From Ifrita kowaldi (lineage: Eukaryota; Chordata; Aves; Passeriformes; Cinclosomatidae): a stretch of DNA of 64,000 nucleotides. Shown here in pieces: positions 1-12,547 of the stretch. Each line of letters opens with the position of its first letter. Position 1 is the first letter of the stretch. The notes beneath the pieces are model-generated. The model did no database searches, had not been told where the DNA came from, and saw only the letters and a program-made list of their open reading frames with translations. The translations under genes were made by a program, and so were the position numbers. The stretch is taken from the NCBI GenBank assembly GCA_013398055.1, contig VZRS01008351.1, positions 1,670,857 to 1,734,856 of the forward strand, in the 5' to 3' direction.

Positions 1-489
1 GCAGGCTCAAGTATATGAGACTGATTTGGATAATGGTCAGCAACACTTAGAAGGTAGTCTTTGTAACCAGAAGAAAAAAGACTTTTAATTACAAGCACAG
101 TAATACTAGCAAGCTGGGGCTTAATCCTGTACTACTGCTCTGGAGTTCTGCCTGGTTTGGATACTTGTCTTGGCTGTTTCCTCATGAAATCACTTTCTGG
201 ACTGGATGTTTTTGGTAGAATTGTTTTTGCAATAAAATGATGGAGGGCAGAGAAATATTTGACTCTCATGCTGAGAGCACTTGGGAAAACACTGCTCTGC
301 CCACAGCCCCTACATGAACACAGGGAGAAGGCCACACAGCTTCACAGGTGCCTTTGTAAACCATTGCTCATTCCTACCATGATAAGGGATTAGGGTCCCT
401 CAGCCACCAGCTCAGACCTCTGGTCTGCTGGGGAAACCAGCAGCATAATCCCCTCCTGCTGTCCCAGCAGCACACCAGCTACAGAAGAA
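1..489. other. Noncoding flank, nothing recognised
   Basis: Mixed-composition DNA with only short reading frames on either strand. I see no repeat family, splice-site pair or regulatory signature that can be supported. Confidence 0.5.
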
Positions 490-1620
490 GATGAAGTCTC
501 TGTTTTCAGCTTGCCAACACTCCTGTATGAAGCAATGCTTGTGTGATCTCCTTCCTGTGGTGCCCAGCTTTCCACACGTGGGCTGCACTGATCCCGAGTG
601 CTTTGGCAGGGAGCTGGTAGGTGCTGTGATCCCTGAGTGGGGGCTGTGCTGCAGGTGCAGTGAAGGCACCTGCTTCCCCCAGAACATCTTCAATCACTTG
701 GTTCCCAGCCTGGAGGCTCCGGCCAGCTCTGCCTTAGATTACATCTCCCACATCATCCCGTACCTCATCACCCTCTCCATCCTCCTCCCCGTCCTCCAGC
801 CTTTCATCTCCCCTCCTGCCCTCAGCCACCCTCCAGCTTCCTCCCTGCCCCTCCAGCCATCCCCGTCTGCATTCCTCTCGTCTGCTCTGTTTGCCTCCCA
901 CCACAGCATCCCACAGACTGTGCCTTTCTGCAGATGGACTGGGCCAGTCACCCACGGCTCTCCATGGGACACTGGCTCCCAGCAGGCATCAAGGGCCCTT
1001 TTCCTCCTCCTCTCTTTCAGGTGTCTTGCAGCTCCTGGGGGTTCCATGAGCACTGCAGCAGTCTTAGGGAGTTGGAGTTCAGCAGTGCATCCCTCCAGCA
1101 AGACTTGTTTTTGGGGGCTAGGCAGACAGGGTAGACAGTCTGGGGGTTGCCTTATTAAAAAGGGGTCTTTGGGGTTTGTGGCAGTGCATGAGGCACTGGG
1201 AAGGGGAGCGAGGGGCAGGAACCCTGTGGAACAGGATGCACACGAGGCTCGAGGCTGTTTGGGAGCTGCGGTTTCAGGTATGAGCTGAGCCATTAAGCAA
1301 AGCTGCCTCCAGCACTGCCCTGTCAGAGCATGGAAATGGGGCCAGCCCCTGCTCAAAGGCAGCATAAAGTCCCTTTTCTTCCCATGGTGCCCGGGCCAGA
1401 CCTGCCCTTACTTGCTTGGCAGAGGGCTGCGAGCTCCGGAGGGGGCCCAGCCCCGCAGGGAGCCCAGCCCTGGGGGCTGTGCCATCCCAGCAGCCAGGAG
1501 CTCTGCCCATCCCCTCTGCCCCACGGAGCCGGTGAAACCTGGCCGGCTCCCGCAGGCCCCGGAGAGCTCACGGAGTGGTGGGTGCTTGCCTGGAGCTGGG
1601 GCTTGTTAGAGGAGGAGTTT
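490..1620. other. GC- and pyrimidine-rich noncoding segment with long chance reading frames
   Basis: This stretch is clearly richer in C and G than its surroundings and has a long C/T-dominated tract at about 740-1020. It contains the longest open frame of the window (491-1288, plus strand, 265 codons) and an overlapping antisense frame of 208 codons (739-1365). Both frames exist mainly because pyrimidine-rich DNA lacks stop codons. The translations are low-complexity (Pro, Ser, Leu) and match no domain I know. A good 3' splice-site look-alike (polypyrimidine tract ending in CAG) sits at about 1000-1020, so a noncoding-RNA exon cannot be excluded. There is no supporting donor, start context or homology. 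Confidence 0.3.
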
Positions 1621-4600
1621 CTCCCTTGACATTTTCACAGCTCGGGAAGGAACAGGAGGGATTGATGACTCTCAGCCCAGGAAAGACAAAGAGGTGATAC
1701 TGCCCTACCGGGCTTTGATAAACCCAGGCAACCAGCCACCACTTGTTCTTACAATCCCTCACTCCCACATATGCATGAGAAACGCTATTGTGGGGCTTTT
1801 TCAACATTACTGCATACTTATTAACTGACGTGCCTTTGTTTTCTATCAAAAATCTTGTTTCTAAACCTCTCCTTATAACTCACCACATAGACACATGCAC
1901 ATACTAATTTTTCTGTCAAAGAAATCAGTACTGTAACATTTGAAGGGGAAAGTAAAAGACCATTTTAAACTGCTTTTTTTTTTTATTTTCACCATTTTCT
2001 TTCACCAAATGACTCTTCAGCTCTTAATTTCACAGACATTGTGCTCAGTTTCAGTAGCCTGCAGAGGTCTGTGGGGGTGTGATTGGGCAAGCTTTTGCTA
2101 ACAAAACCCTCTTCATTTTTTTCTCGTAAGCACAGTGTTTGCACCTTGCAAACCTGACACTCGTACTGAGGCACAGATTTGTAAAGGTATTTTGGCATCT
2201 CCCTCCCAGCAAGTCAGACTTGGAGATTTGGCTTTTCCAGTATGATAGTTTGCTCTTTTATTGGTTGAATTTTCCTTCTGTTGAAGGAACGGCAAATCTG
2301 ATTTGACTTCTCTGGGGGCAAAATCACGGGACCACAAGGCAAAATCCTTTAAAAATATCACCTGATTAATTCTCTCAGATACCCATCAGGAAAAATAGGC
2401 ACTTTAACTCATTTTCTCTCCTCAAAGCAACTGGCTCAGAATGTGAGAACCCACTTCTAATTCAGGGTGATGGCTACCTGGCTGGATGCAGCAACATGCA
2501 GATGTATTGAAGAAAATGTGGCACAGCAGCTTCCTAGCAGGACTTCACAGCTTCCAACCCCTGAGTGCTTTTTAAGCACTAACTCAGTAATTATGCATCA
2601 TGGACAGGCCTACTTTTTCGCCATCACTTCTACATTTCACTGCAACTTTGAAAAATGATCAAATGATTGAGATCTGGAAGGTTCATGCTCTCTGTCCTGT
2701 ATTCAGGCTATTGCACGACACTATTGTGCCACTGAGGCACTTAGTGAAACTAATTGTCTTTGCTGCTGTCCTGCCTAGAGGGCCACAGGGAACAGGACCC
2801 CATTGTGCTAATTTCTGGATAAGCACATGATGTGAGTCCCCACACTGATGAATATATTACATAAATGGAAAAAGAGATCCAGAGAGAGCAGGGACACACA
2901 AAGGAGTGAACAATACAGGAGCATGGAATGCCAGGTCGTATCAGTGGGCATATCAGCTACAGGATGTCCTGCTCCCACTTGAGGCCAATTATTGGAGTAC
3001 CTTTCACAGGGGTGGAAGTCTGTTGGATGCACAAGCCACAGCAGAGACTGCAGCTCAGCATCGATGTGTTTCCGAAGGGATTGTCAGGCTGGAGATGCTC
3101 TGCTTGCTGTGTTCTGTAGGATGCTGCATCTGAATAGCATCTTTTGTGCCAAGCATCTCCATGATGGAACCTGAGACATTATAATTCCAAAACACCCACC
3201 AGACCCCAGAAAACTGCTGAAATGCATTTGAAATTGCAGAATTCTGATGTGGTCAATTAACCCCCTGCTATGTAGAACCCTGATATCTCTGTATAAATAA
3301 AATAAAAGGCAATAGTGCTGGATTGATGGCATAGCTGGGGAAGAAAGCAGCGATACCATGAGATAGTTCCTTATGAATTATTTATTAGGCGCTGTGATCA
3401 GAGCTCTGTTTAGCCTCTGTCCTGCTCTAGGTCATCACAAGCATACACCCCATGCCCTAACTCAGAGCATTAAGCAGCCATGCCAAAGACAGGATCTTTG
3501 CATGACTGCCTCCAGATCCCAACACATACCTGTGTAGCCCCTATAATGGACAAGCACATGTATTATTAAGCAGCAGAAAGCACTTGTACAAGGCTGACGG
3601 CACACATGACTTATTTACACTGACCTAAAATAGCAGCACTTTAAATGATACAAACACAGAAGACTTTAAAGTACTCCATGGAGATTTGTGAATACAGAAG
3701 AACCCTTTGGCTAATCCTGAAACATTGTTTTCTTAAAAAGTCATCTGATTTTCTTTTATGCACCTGCCATTACTTTCCCTACCTAGAAGTGACTTCCTTT
3801 GGTTTTCCCTATATATTGGATTATTAGCAGCTCAGTTATTAACAATCCTCCCACTTTTGCTGGCAGATGCAGCCTTTCAGAGCTGACAGTTCCTAAGGGC
3901 TTAGGAATACGCTCCTGCAGGCTTGCAGGGTGGAGGATTCATGGGGTTTTCCCTTCTTTTAGCTGAGATTCCTGATGGAAAGTGGTTTTAAATGGCCCTG
4001 CTTCAGCTATGCCCACTGGCCAGGCTTGGCACATTTTGTCCCCACTGTCACTCGGTGTCTGTTCGGGGACAGGGGCTGTGTGCCCAGATGAGGAGGGAGG
4101 TCACTGCCAGAGTGGCTGGGAAAGGCTCCTGGGGGTGTGCCAGGATCATGGGGTGAAGGCCAGAACCAGTGAAACCTTAAAATATATGTATGTGTGTGGG
4201 GGGTGGGGGGGACCTTAAAGATTATTTAACAAAAAAAAAACCCCTCAGAGTCTGACTTATATGAAATTTAATTTAATTTATTTTTACACCAGCAGCTGTC
4301 AGTTCAAAGAACAAAAACAAAGTAGCCATCTGTGCTTAATTTCATAAATCTACTGTAGATTGTCACATGATAGTGGAACTTGGACAAAAACATGTCATGT
4401 GATTGGGTCCAGTCCCTTTAAAGTCAGGCTTTCATATATAGTCAGACGTAGTTGCAGCTATAGGCATGAGGCCCAACCAAGCAGGCAGCCACGTGTCATG
4501 AACTGAGAGGGGTCAATCTGACAGAAATCCCGATTTCTAGGACTTGTAACGTATTCCCTTCTTTTCATGGAAGAAGGGTTTTGGTTCTTTTTTATTACAT

Positions 4601-7600
4601 TATGTTTTTAATTATCAGTATTGGAGCAAAACTATGAGCTTATTAGATAATAGCAATGCCTACAACACGAAATGCAATGTGAAATAACTCCCCTCCCATG
4701 AGAGCTGCAATGGCATGGAAAAAGCAGGGTGCCAGGGAGCTGTGAAGGACCAAGGGTGGTTGCAGAATCAAGCAGTCTCACCTTCCATCGGAAGCTCTTC
4801 TCTGATTCTTTAGATGTGACAAAAAGCATTTTCTCTAAACCTCCACTGAACACAGGTAAATCAGAGAAACATAAAGAAATGAGATTTTCTTTATCCATTT
4901 TGAGAGGCAGGGCTAATAGAGAAAGTCAGAGTGTGTTTACTCTCCAAAATCATATTACTAAGAAAGTGCAAGGGAGAGAGATCAGAGGGGGTGTAATTAA
5001 AATACAGATCAAAAAGTCACATTTTTCAATTTGCCATGTGAAAAAAAAAATAACAATCAGCTTGTCATATTCTCATTAAATACCAGATGGTTGAGCATGA
5101 GTAATAGATCTCTGGCTGACAGAAATCTGCAAACTCTTTTCTTTGGAGAGTTTTTAACTTCAGCAATCCGACCATATCGAATAGTCAATAATGCTATCAA
5201 GGTGAAAGTATTTGTTTAGTATTTACGGGCATGTATTTGTCTGTGCGTGCCAGAGCGTACGTGCGTGTGGGGTAGAAACCAGAGCTGGGCCCCAGAGAAA
5301 GTAAAATTGATTCTTAGCAGGTAAGTTTAGCTGCCTTACACACTTTTACTTTCACACTCACAGACACAAGGGTTTCCTGAGGTTTAATGCTTTCCACCTT
5401 CTCATGGATAATTAACTGATGACCACAGCCAGGCTGAAAGGAAAAGGCCGCAGCACCTTTATCTAATGCAGCCACGTAAGTATAAATCAGGTTGTCGCTT
5501 TTGCTCTGAGCCCCGCAGACCAATCTCTTTCTTGCACCACTGCTATTCCCTCCAGTGGAGATCCAGCAGCTGCAGGCAGCCCTGTCCTGCTGCCTTTTCT
5601 GGGGCCAGGTCATCCCCAGACTAACTCCAGCAAAAGTTTTACCATCTTCAAATTATTTGTCTGGTTTGTTGTCACTACTGCTGTATTACGACATTGACAG
5701 GATCTGGCCACAGACCACCACTGAGATGGTGTGAAGAGAGAATGAACAAGATGCTTCTTTTCTTCCCCACAGGATTTACTCTCTCAGTGTGCAACATGAT
5801 GCAGCACAAGGACGTGGTCGGGTGGGGAAGCTCAGACCTATCAGAGGGTGCTCATGGAGGCAGCACTGTCAGCACTGCCGGTCTGCTGGAGCCAAACCTT
5901 TCTGTAGCCAGGCTCCTGTCTTGATCCCAAGCACAAAGATGCGTCCGATTGCTTCCTCGCTGGACTTCAGCCATTTGCAAGGCTTGATATCAGCACAGCC
6001 AAATGACTGGGAGCCCTGGAAGGCCGATGTAATAAAGGAAACATTTAAACCTGCCAGCAACACGTGGAATTCCGAAGAAATCCTGCATGTGTGCAGAGGG
6101 GGCAGCCACGCTCCTCTTGCCTGCTCCAGCCTGTCGTGAAGGTGAACACACACTGGTCTGTCTTAGAGACCTTGCATTTTATTTTAATCCCATCAACACC
6201 ACCCCCTCCCCCCTTCCTCTTCTTGTTGCTGTTTTCCCTTAACCTAAAAGAAGTAATTTTGAATGAAAGTAGATTATCTGGTCCTTGTATATGGAAAAAC
6301 ACCAATTACTGTCAAAGAACAACAGTTTTTGTGGTAGGAGTGTGGTAGCTTTATTCTCCTACAAGTTTGGGCTGGACTGATACTTAGAGTAGTAGTTAAT
6401 GCCAGAAGAGAGCTTGTGAGGTTTCTTGGCCTACTCTTTTTGCCAGTAAGGGATATTTCCCTACGAGATATTGTAACCGAGCTTTAATTAAAAAAATTAG
6501 AAGGCATTAAAGCGGCACAAAGTAATAGCCTCCTTCGGTGTACCTCACATTACCAACCAACCTGTTGGTCTCAAACCTTCTTCATTCAACCTACTGACAC
6601 ATCTGTGCTCTTGGCAGATCCGGATCTCACAACACTGTGCTGTTCAGGGATACCTAGAAGTGGTATAGCTACATTAGCACAGTAAATTAGCACGGGTAGA
6701 GAACCATGCTAATAAGTCTGGATTGCTTCTCGTCCTCAAGCTAGTTCTTTTACACCTACCTCATTTATCACTACAACGTGCAGTGCAGATGTATCCACAC
6801 AGTATCCAAGTCTTTGGGAACTACGCTGTTATGGGGAGCTCAGAAAATCCATGGGTGGTGGGAATAGTGGTGAAGCTGAAAAGTTTGGGTTCTCCCCGCT
6901 CAAACCTTCTAGCTGGTTGATAGAGTGGTGTTTTCTTTTCCTGCAATAAGGTCTTGGTGCCACTGAGATCTGTAGAAGTTTTGACACCAGCTACAGCTGT
7001 TCCAAAACTTTATCCTCTGTTTATTTTTCTAGTCGGAGTAAAAAGGTTTTCCCAGTGATAATAACGTAATCTCTCAAAACTGTTGATTTCTTCTTAAATT
7101 CCATTCAGGTTTGCCGGTTTCACAACATTTTCCTTATGCACTTTTAATGTTTTTAGTTAATACCAGCAAATATTACTGCCTGAATCACCTTTTTTGGGAA
7201 TTGCCATCTTATCACACCAGCCTCGTTTTTCAGCTGTTACTTTTTCAGGAGTTCACCTCCCCATTTCCTCTTTTTCTCTTGGATTGACAAGGCTGACAGA
7301 GGCACCTGCAAGCACTTGCTTTCTTGATCCTGGCTTTAATGATTAGCTTAAGGAGTCTCATATGCTCCTGTCAAGCCTATTGCTACCTCTGTCAACTTTC
7401 TTTTCAGCACAGCAGACTTTGATTGCGCTTAGAGACAAGGTCTGCAGCACCTGCTTGCAAAGGAAATGGAAAGGCAGATATTCTGCTCGTGAAGATTGAC
7501 TTAGTAATGGAGCCAAGGTTAACAAATTCACCTGGAGATTTCCTATGAGTCTTGAGTCTGTGCTTCTCTAGTCTGGAAGGATGTACTGATGGTAAGGTAA

Positions 7601-8126
7601 CAGTATCCTCACCTGCAGACACTGGCAGTGGTTTTTGGCACCCTCCACGCTGTTTGGCTTCTCTTTGAGATCTGTTCGCTCTCTGTTTAGCAGACCATGC
7701 CTTGCTTGCCTGCCTTCTGTCTACAGGTAAGGTGGTTTTGGAGGGCTGCTGATGAGACTCTTTCATTGGTTTGCCTCTACTGCTTTCATCAAGACAACAC
7801 GTCGAGCCACCGATACTCCAGGAGACACCTAACATGGCACAAACTGGGAGGAAGTTTCCATGTGGATTTAGCCCACCTGACAGTTGTTTCGTCTCTCAGG
7901 TCCTCACGACCAAGGTCAGAGACTTGGGCAGAGTTGCTATTTGCTCATCAGAACAAAGGAAGTCTTTAAGCTGGTTTTACCGCCCTGTCAAACCTCTGCG
8001 GGCGAGGCAGGAGAGAACAAACTAGTTTTCAGGACCACAGAGGTATACAAATCTGAGGGTAAGCAGATATACATATAGCTGTCTGATGACTCGTCTGATA
8101 TACCTGATTAGTGAGAAAGGGTGCTT
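1621..8126. other. AT-rich noncoding DNA
   Basis: About 6.5 kb with short, mutually overlapping reading frames only and no recognisable exon. Local features include a G-run followed by an A-run (4195-4244), a CpG-bearing alternating purine/pyrimidine patch (about 5226-5275), and a weak resemblance near 3371-3480 to the 3' end of old amniote SINEs. None is strong enough for a gene call. Confidence 0.5.
4193..4244. repeat. Low-complexity G-run / A-run
   Basis: A TG/G-rich run (about 4193-4211) is followed 20 bases later by an A-run ending in CCCC (4231-4244). The G-rich part has G-quadruplex potential. The intervening bases resemble the reverse complement of a CR1 3' end, but the match is too short to call. 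Confidence 0.5.
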
Positions 8127-8276
8127 TTGAGGTTAAGACACTGGAGAGGATTCAGGAAATCTAGATTTTGTTCCCAGCCCCACCACAGATTGCCCGTGGC
8201 ATCTTGAGTAGCGTGTTTGCTTGTAGCTCAACTGTCTGTGTGTGTAAAGGGGGCACAGGGATATTTACCTCCTTGC
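8127..8276 (+). repeat. MIR-type (CORE-SINE) remnant, plus strand
   Basis: The order of landmarks follows the MIR-type consensus as I remember it. A tRNA-like head reads GGTTAAGACACTGG (8131-8144), then comes a 'TCAGGAAATCTAG' block with a decayed pol III B box (8151-8180), a CCACCACAGATT block, and a tail resembling 'GTAAAGGGGGCACAGGGATA' before TTTACCTCC (8243-8272). This is an old pol III-transcribed retrotransposon fossil with no coding capacity. It overlaps the 5' part of a meaningless 179-codon frame. The exact subfamily cannot be decided by eye. Confidence 0.65.
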
Positions 8277-9751
8277 TTTTTGTCCACAAAGACAGAACAA
8301 GCACATGGGTAAGTGTCCCTAACCCACATGGGTTCTCATCTCACTGGGATCTCTTGATACCATCAGTATGTGAATCACAGTGCTCAAGGGAAGAGAGCCA
8401 CGTATACTTAACACATGTATGTACAAAGGATGAACGGTTCCAGAAGTATCAGAGAAGTATCAGAAGTTGGCCACTTCTGGGAACAGTAATCATCCTCCTG
8501 GCATCTGACTCTGTCAATCTCAAACTGTTAAAGAAAATTTGCATCAAACTGGGACTGAGTATTTTATTTCATGGTTTGCCAGGCAGTAAAGTATTTAAAC
8601 ACCTCCGTTTTCCTTCCTTCATGACAATGCATGTCCAGGTCCTGTCTGCAAGAACAACGGAATTGAAACAAATGCAGAGCAAGACAAAACTACCAGGGTG
8701 GCACTGAAATTGTGGGCAGCAACACTATTTCTCTTTGTTCATTGGTCATATCAATTACATTTATTACATGGTCATATCAGTCATATGGGTCACATAGCAT
8801 TAATTTTTAGATGGGCCTAAGGAGGTGGCACTGAACACCAGAAAAGACTGGCAAAATAATTTGTCCATCCTCCTTTGATCATCCTCCTATAATCTGATAG
8901 ATTCAAATTTAATCGTTGCTGGTGGAACTACAAATGCAACCAACCCCAGTCATTCAGGCCTCCACACTCTCCTGCAACCAAAAATAAACATTATTATTGT
9001 TATTTGCAGTGGCAGTAACACTAATGAGTGAGAATCTCCAGAGATGGCCTGTTATGTGGTTTTTTGGTTGATTCAGTGGTCTTTCTACCCTTTTAACCCA
9101 TTCTAGGTTATTATTCAGAGATCCTGCTTTGAGGTTCTGTCTTGCAATATCTTGCTTTAAGGCTGTTGTAAGGCACTCTCTTGAGAGTCCCTTTCTTGGC
9201 AAACTCTTGTAGCAGCAGGCTTTGTAGGCAGACTTCTTTCATTACATAACCTTTTCCTCTTGATAGGGCATCTGTAGTACCGGAGGGAGGAGGATGCCTG
9301 ATGCAGACAGGTTTTATCCTCCCACCTTATTTTCGTGTCCATGCATTTTCTCATCTTTAAGAGAACTCTAATACTTCCCCTTGCTACTGAAAGTAGGTGG
9401 AGGAACAGTCAGTTTTTCCTATCCTTGGCAAAATGTTTTCCTGGCACTGTTGCATATTGTGGAGCAAGGAGCACAAGCACCCTCCCTGTTGCAGTGATGC
9501 AGGAGGAGGAGCAGTGCTCCAGCTAGATTTCCTGGGCAGGCGTGTGACCCATCAGACATCCGCTGACAACATCAATAGAACTAGTGACATGAGCACCCAT
9601 GTTAGATTCTGCAGGTACAGCTGATGCTACAGTGGTGCAGGAAAACACATGGGATCACCTCCTGGCACAATCTGAATACACACAGTGGAGTGGGAAATGT
9701 TCTGGGAAACAGTCCTTTCAAACCTCATAGCTGTCTGAGCCCACCTCCTTG
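8277..9751. other. Noncoding DNA, nothing recognised
   Basis: AT-rich stretch with only short open frames. A short partial repetition of 'GGTCATATCA' occurs around 8744-8780. No gene, RNA or repeat family could be identified. Confidence 0.45.
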
Positions 9752-10020
9752 GGAGCAGAGATTTAAACTTGAGTCTCTCACATGCTGGGGGTATATCCTC
9801 ATCCTTTAGCCTCACAGAGAAAGGTGAGAAAGTCAGGTTTGGTTTATAATTGAATGCATGGGTTTCATTAGCTATGACAAAGTAGATCAGATTCAGCAGA
9901 GTATATTAAGAAAGTTCTGTTCCCAAATACCTGAGAAGGTGGCGATGAGGACACTCTCCTCAATGGGAGACCAGGGTTCGAATCTGCCTTCTAATCAGAT
10001 GTGTGGGCAAGGAGAGAGGA
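9752..10020. repeat. tRNA-derived SINE remnants (MIR/amniote type), two arms
   Basis: At 9975-9984 there is a perfect pol III B-box core, GGTTCGAATC, inside a block (about 9930-10020) that resembles the 'GGGAGACC..GGTTCGAATC' arm of old amniote tRNA-SINEs. About 170 bases upstream (9752-9820) is a decayed block resembling the complementary arm: 'AGCAGAGATTTAAACTTGAG', then CTCTCACATGC, with a trailing CCTTTAGCC. The family assignment comes from memory. The order of the arms suggests two fragments rather than one intact element. No cloverleaf can be drawn, so this is not a tRNA gene. Confidence 0.45.
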
Positions 10021-11904
10021 GGAAGACTTGAAAGCAATTTCCTACCTCTTATGTGGCTAAGGGAAAAATACGGGGGAGATAACTGTTAGTTGTTTTTTAG
10101 TATTTTTTCTTATCTCTGGGAAAGGATTTACAACCAGGACTCCCAGAGGAGATAGGTGCCACCTTCTCTCCCAGTGGTAGCTATAACTGCCTCTGCTTAA
10201 TTGCTTCCCTGCTAAATACTTCACACCACATGGCCTCTTGTAGACATTTCTTATCCATCAGCTTGGGCAGCTTCTTTTCCTACTCTCCAGCTTCTCTAAT
10301 CCCATCCTTAGGCATCAGATTTACTTTCTCCCTCACACCAGACCTGGCACCCTGGGATGCCAGTGTCTCAACCCAGGGCTGAGGATTCCAGTATACACTG
10401 GGGTAGGTGGAAGTTAAGTATTAAACCAGTGTGGTTTTCCTCTTTTGGTGCAAAATCTCCTTTTGCCTCAACTGTGAACGTGTTGGACGTGGAGGAAAGT
10501 GGTACTTCTGGCTGAAGCATGCATACAATTAATCAAGCCTTGTGATCCCTCTTTGTCTCAGATCTTCAGTAAGGAGTTCCCTCTGGCTAAAATGACATGT
10601 TTAAGGTCCTTGTGCTGTTATACTCAGCCTGCTTTATACTTTCTGCTGTGTGTATGGCACTTGCAGGGAACTGGTAAGATATAATGCTTTGTACTCCTAC
10701 CGGTACATGACTCTGGCTTTATAGATCAAAAAGTTTTTCAGATATCACCCAGGAAAAAATAAATATATTTCGTGAAGGATTTTTCTTCTAAAGGGAGAAG
10801 TTTGGTTTGTATGGCATGTTTCTCAAATTCTTTGTTTTGCCATGGAAATTTATATTTTGCCTTCTTACACTTAAATTACATTTACTTCAGTGGAAAATGT
10901 CGCCATTCCCACACATTTTAACCTCCACTAACTTCCCTATGAGAAAAAGTAGAAGCATGGAGGAATAAAGCAGTGAAAAATAACAGGGTTACCTTGTTTT
11001 TTTGACCTGTGATTCTGGCACCAGAGCCTATCTGACAAATAGAATTAGTCACATTTTGTAACATTTTATTTCACTGCTTTCACTACTCAGGTCACTTTTC
11101 CTCTAGCCTTGACATCTCAGGAAGAAGAAAGAGAAGGAAAGTGTTAGTCTTTGTTTCAGGATAGAGTCACCCTTTTCCCTTAGCCAACTCAAAAGTTAAT
11201 GCAACATGCTCCTGTCACAGATCACCCTATAAATACCCCAGGAGCATCCTTGCTGGCCCCACTGAAGTTTCTCCCTTCAGAAGGATGCTAATTTTCATCG
11301 ATGATTGAACAAGTCTTCAGATTCAAAGTTCTCGTCGTTGCTCCCCACATGCTGATGTCCCTGGACCTGGCACTCATAGCATTACATGTGTGCATTTTCT
11401 TTGTCTGCTTCCATCACAAGGTCAGGTTTTCCACCTCTTGCAAAAAGTGGAAAAAAGTGATCCACAAGTCTTGTCATGTTCTGGTTGGCATGGCACCATT
11501 TTCTGCCACCCTGAGCTGTGGCTCTAAATCATCCACCAAATAACCTTTTAAGTGACATACTTCTACACTCTCTCCTGGAGCCAGTAGCTGGTGTTAGGAA
11601 GCTCACCAGAGTTTTACTTCTTGGGTTCCTCTTCTGCAGGTCTGCAGGTTAACGTTTCTAGCTTTAATCAAAAAAGATGATGTCAACAGGAATCATACTG
11701 TACGCTTTCCTGGTGCTGATTGTAACCTTTATTGGTGGTTAATTGATAAAAGTGCTAAAAGTCAGTTTCAGAATTTCTGTTTAATAAAAATGTCTCCTTT
11801 GTTGAACTATCAATTAACCGTCTTGGTTCAAAGTTTATTTCTCTTGTGTGGAGCCATGTATTCTGTAATAATTGTCTAGATTCTGACATTAAATACCGTA
11901 ATTT
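10021..11904. other. AT-rich noncoding DNA
   Basis: No exon or repeat family recognised. The right part (about 11690-11904) is AT-rich with several homeodomain-type TAAT/ATTA cores and leads directly into the duplicated block that starts at 11905. Confidence 0.45.
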
Positions 11905-12542
11905 CTCCTGCTATGTTTAAAACCACTTCCAAAGGCTTCCAAGTTTTATTTCCTTCCTATTTTCTACATAAATAGCTGGAGTTTGTTCATGCTTGGGGAG
12001 ATTAATAAAACTATAGAGTAGATTGTGAAATTCATCCCAAACCAAAATACAATGAGCTCCATTCCAAGACCTCCTGCAGGCTCCATTTCTTTAATTAAAT
12101 ATATGCCAAGATTCCTCTCCATGAAGTAAATATATAAAACTGCATATTTGAGGGCAATTATAAGCTACTGTATTTTGACATTTCTTCACTGCAAATCTTT
12201 TAACCTTTATTAAGGGAATTCTGGTTGAATGGATTTCTACTTGAGATATATATAGCAAGAAAGCTTAATGTCTGTATGAAATTATGGACAAACTAAAGAG
12301 AAATCGTAGGAAATGTGAGTAAATGAAACCCTGATTTTGGTCCTGCCAAAGGCTGTGGCCAGGAAATGTTCATCCTTAGCAAGAGCTACGTGATTGTACT
12401 GAAAGCAGAGAAGGGTGTTTTTACTGGGGAATCTCCACCTTTCTCCATTCACAGTCTGGCTTTGCTGGCACACAGAACAACGTGTTTCCAAGCCTTGTGG
12501 CAGTGGTGTCATAGGAAAGGAGATAGGGCTGGTTGCAAATGG

Positions 12543-12547
12543 GGCAG
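12543..12547 (+). other. Target-site duplication, left
   Basis: GGCAG, identical to the five bases at 13184-13188 on the other side of the LTR. A 5-bp duplication is typical of ERVL-class insertions. Confidence 0.8.

Noticed and set aside
3371..3480. 3' tail of an old amniote SINE (ATTTATTAGGCGCTGTG)
   Set aside because: Resemblance is limited to scattered short words and cannot be confirmed by eye.
4205..4235. CR1 3' end on the minus strand (GACCTTAAAGAT)
   Set aside because: Only about 12-16 bases agree, between a G-run and an A-run. Too short to separate from chance.
8168..8707. 179-codon plus-strand open frame
   Set aside because: Its first third is the MIR-type SINE remnant. The rest has no domain.
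9965..9995. tRNA gene suggested by the perfect B box
   Set aside because: No A box at the right distance and no acceptor or anticodon stem can be paired. The context fits a SINE remnant.
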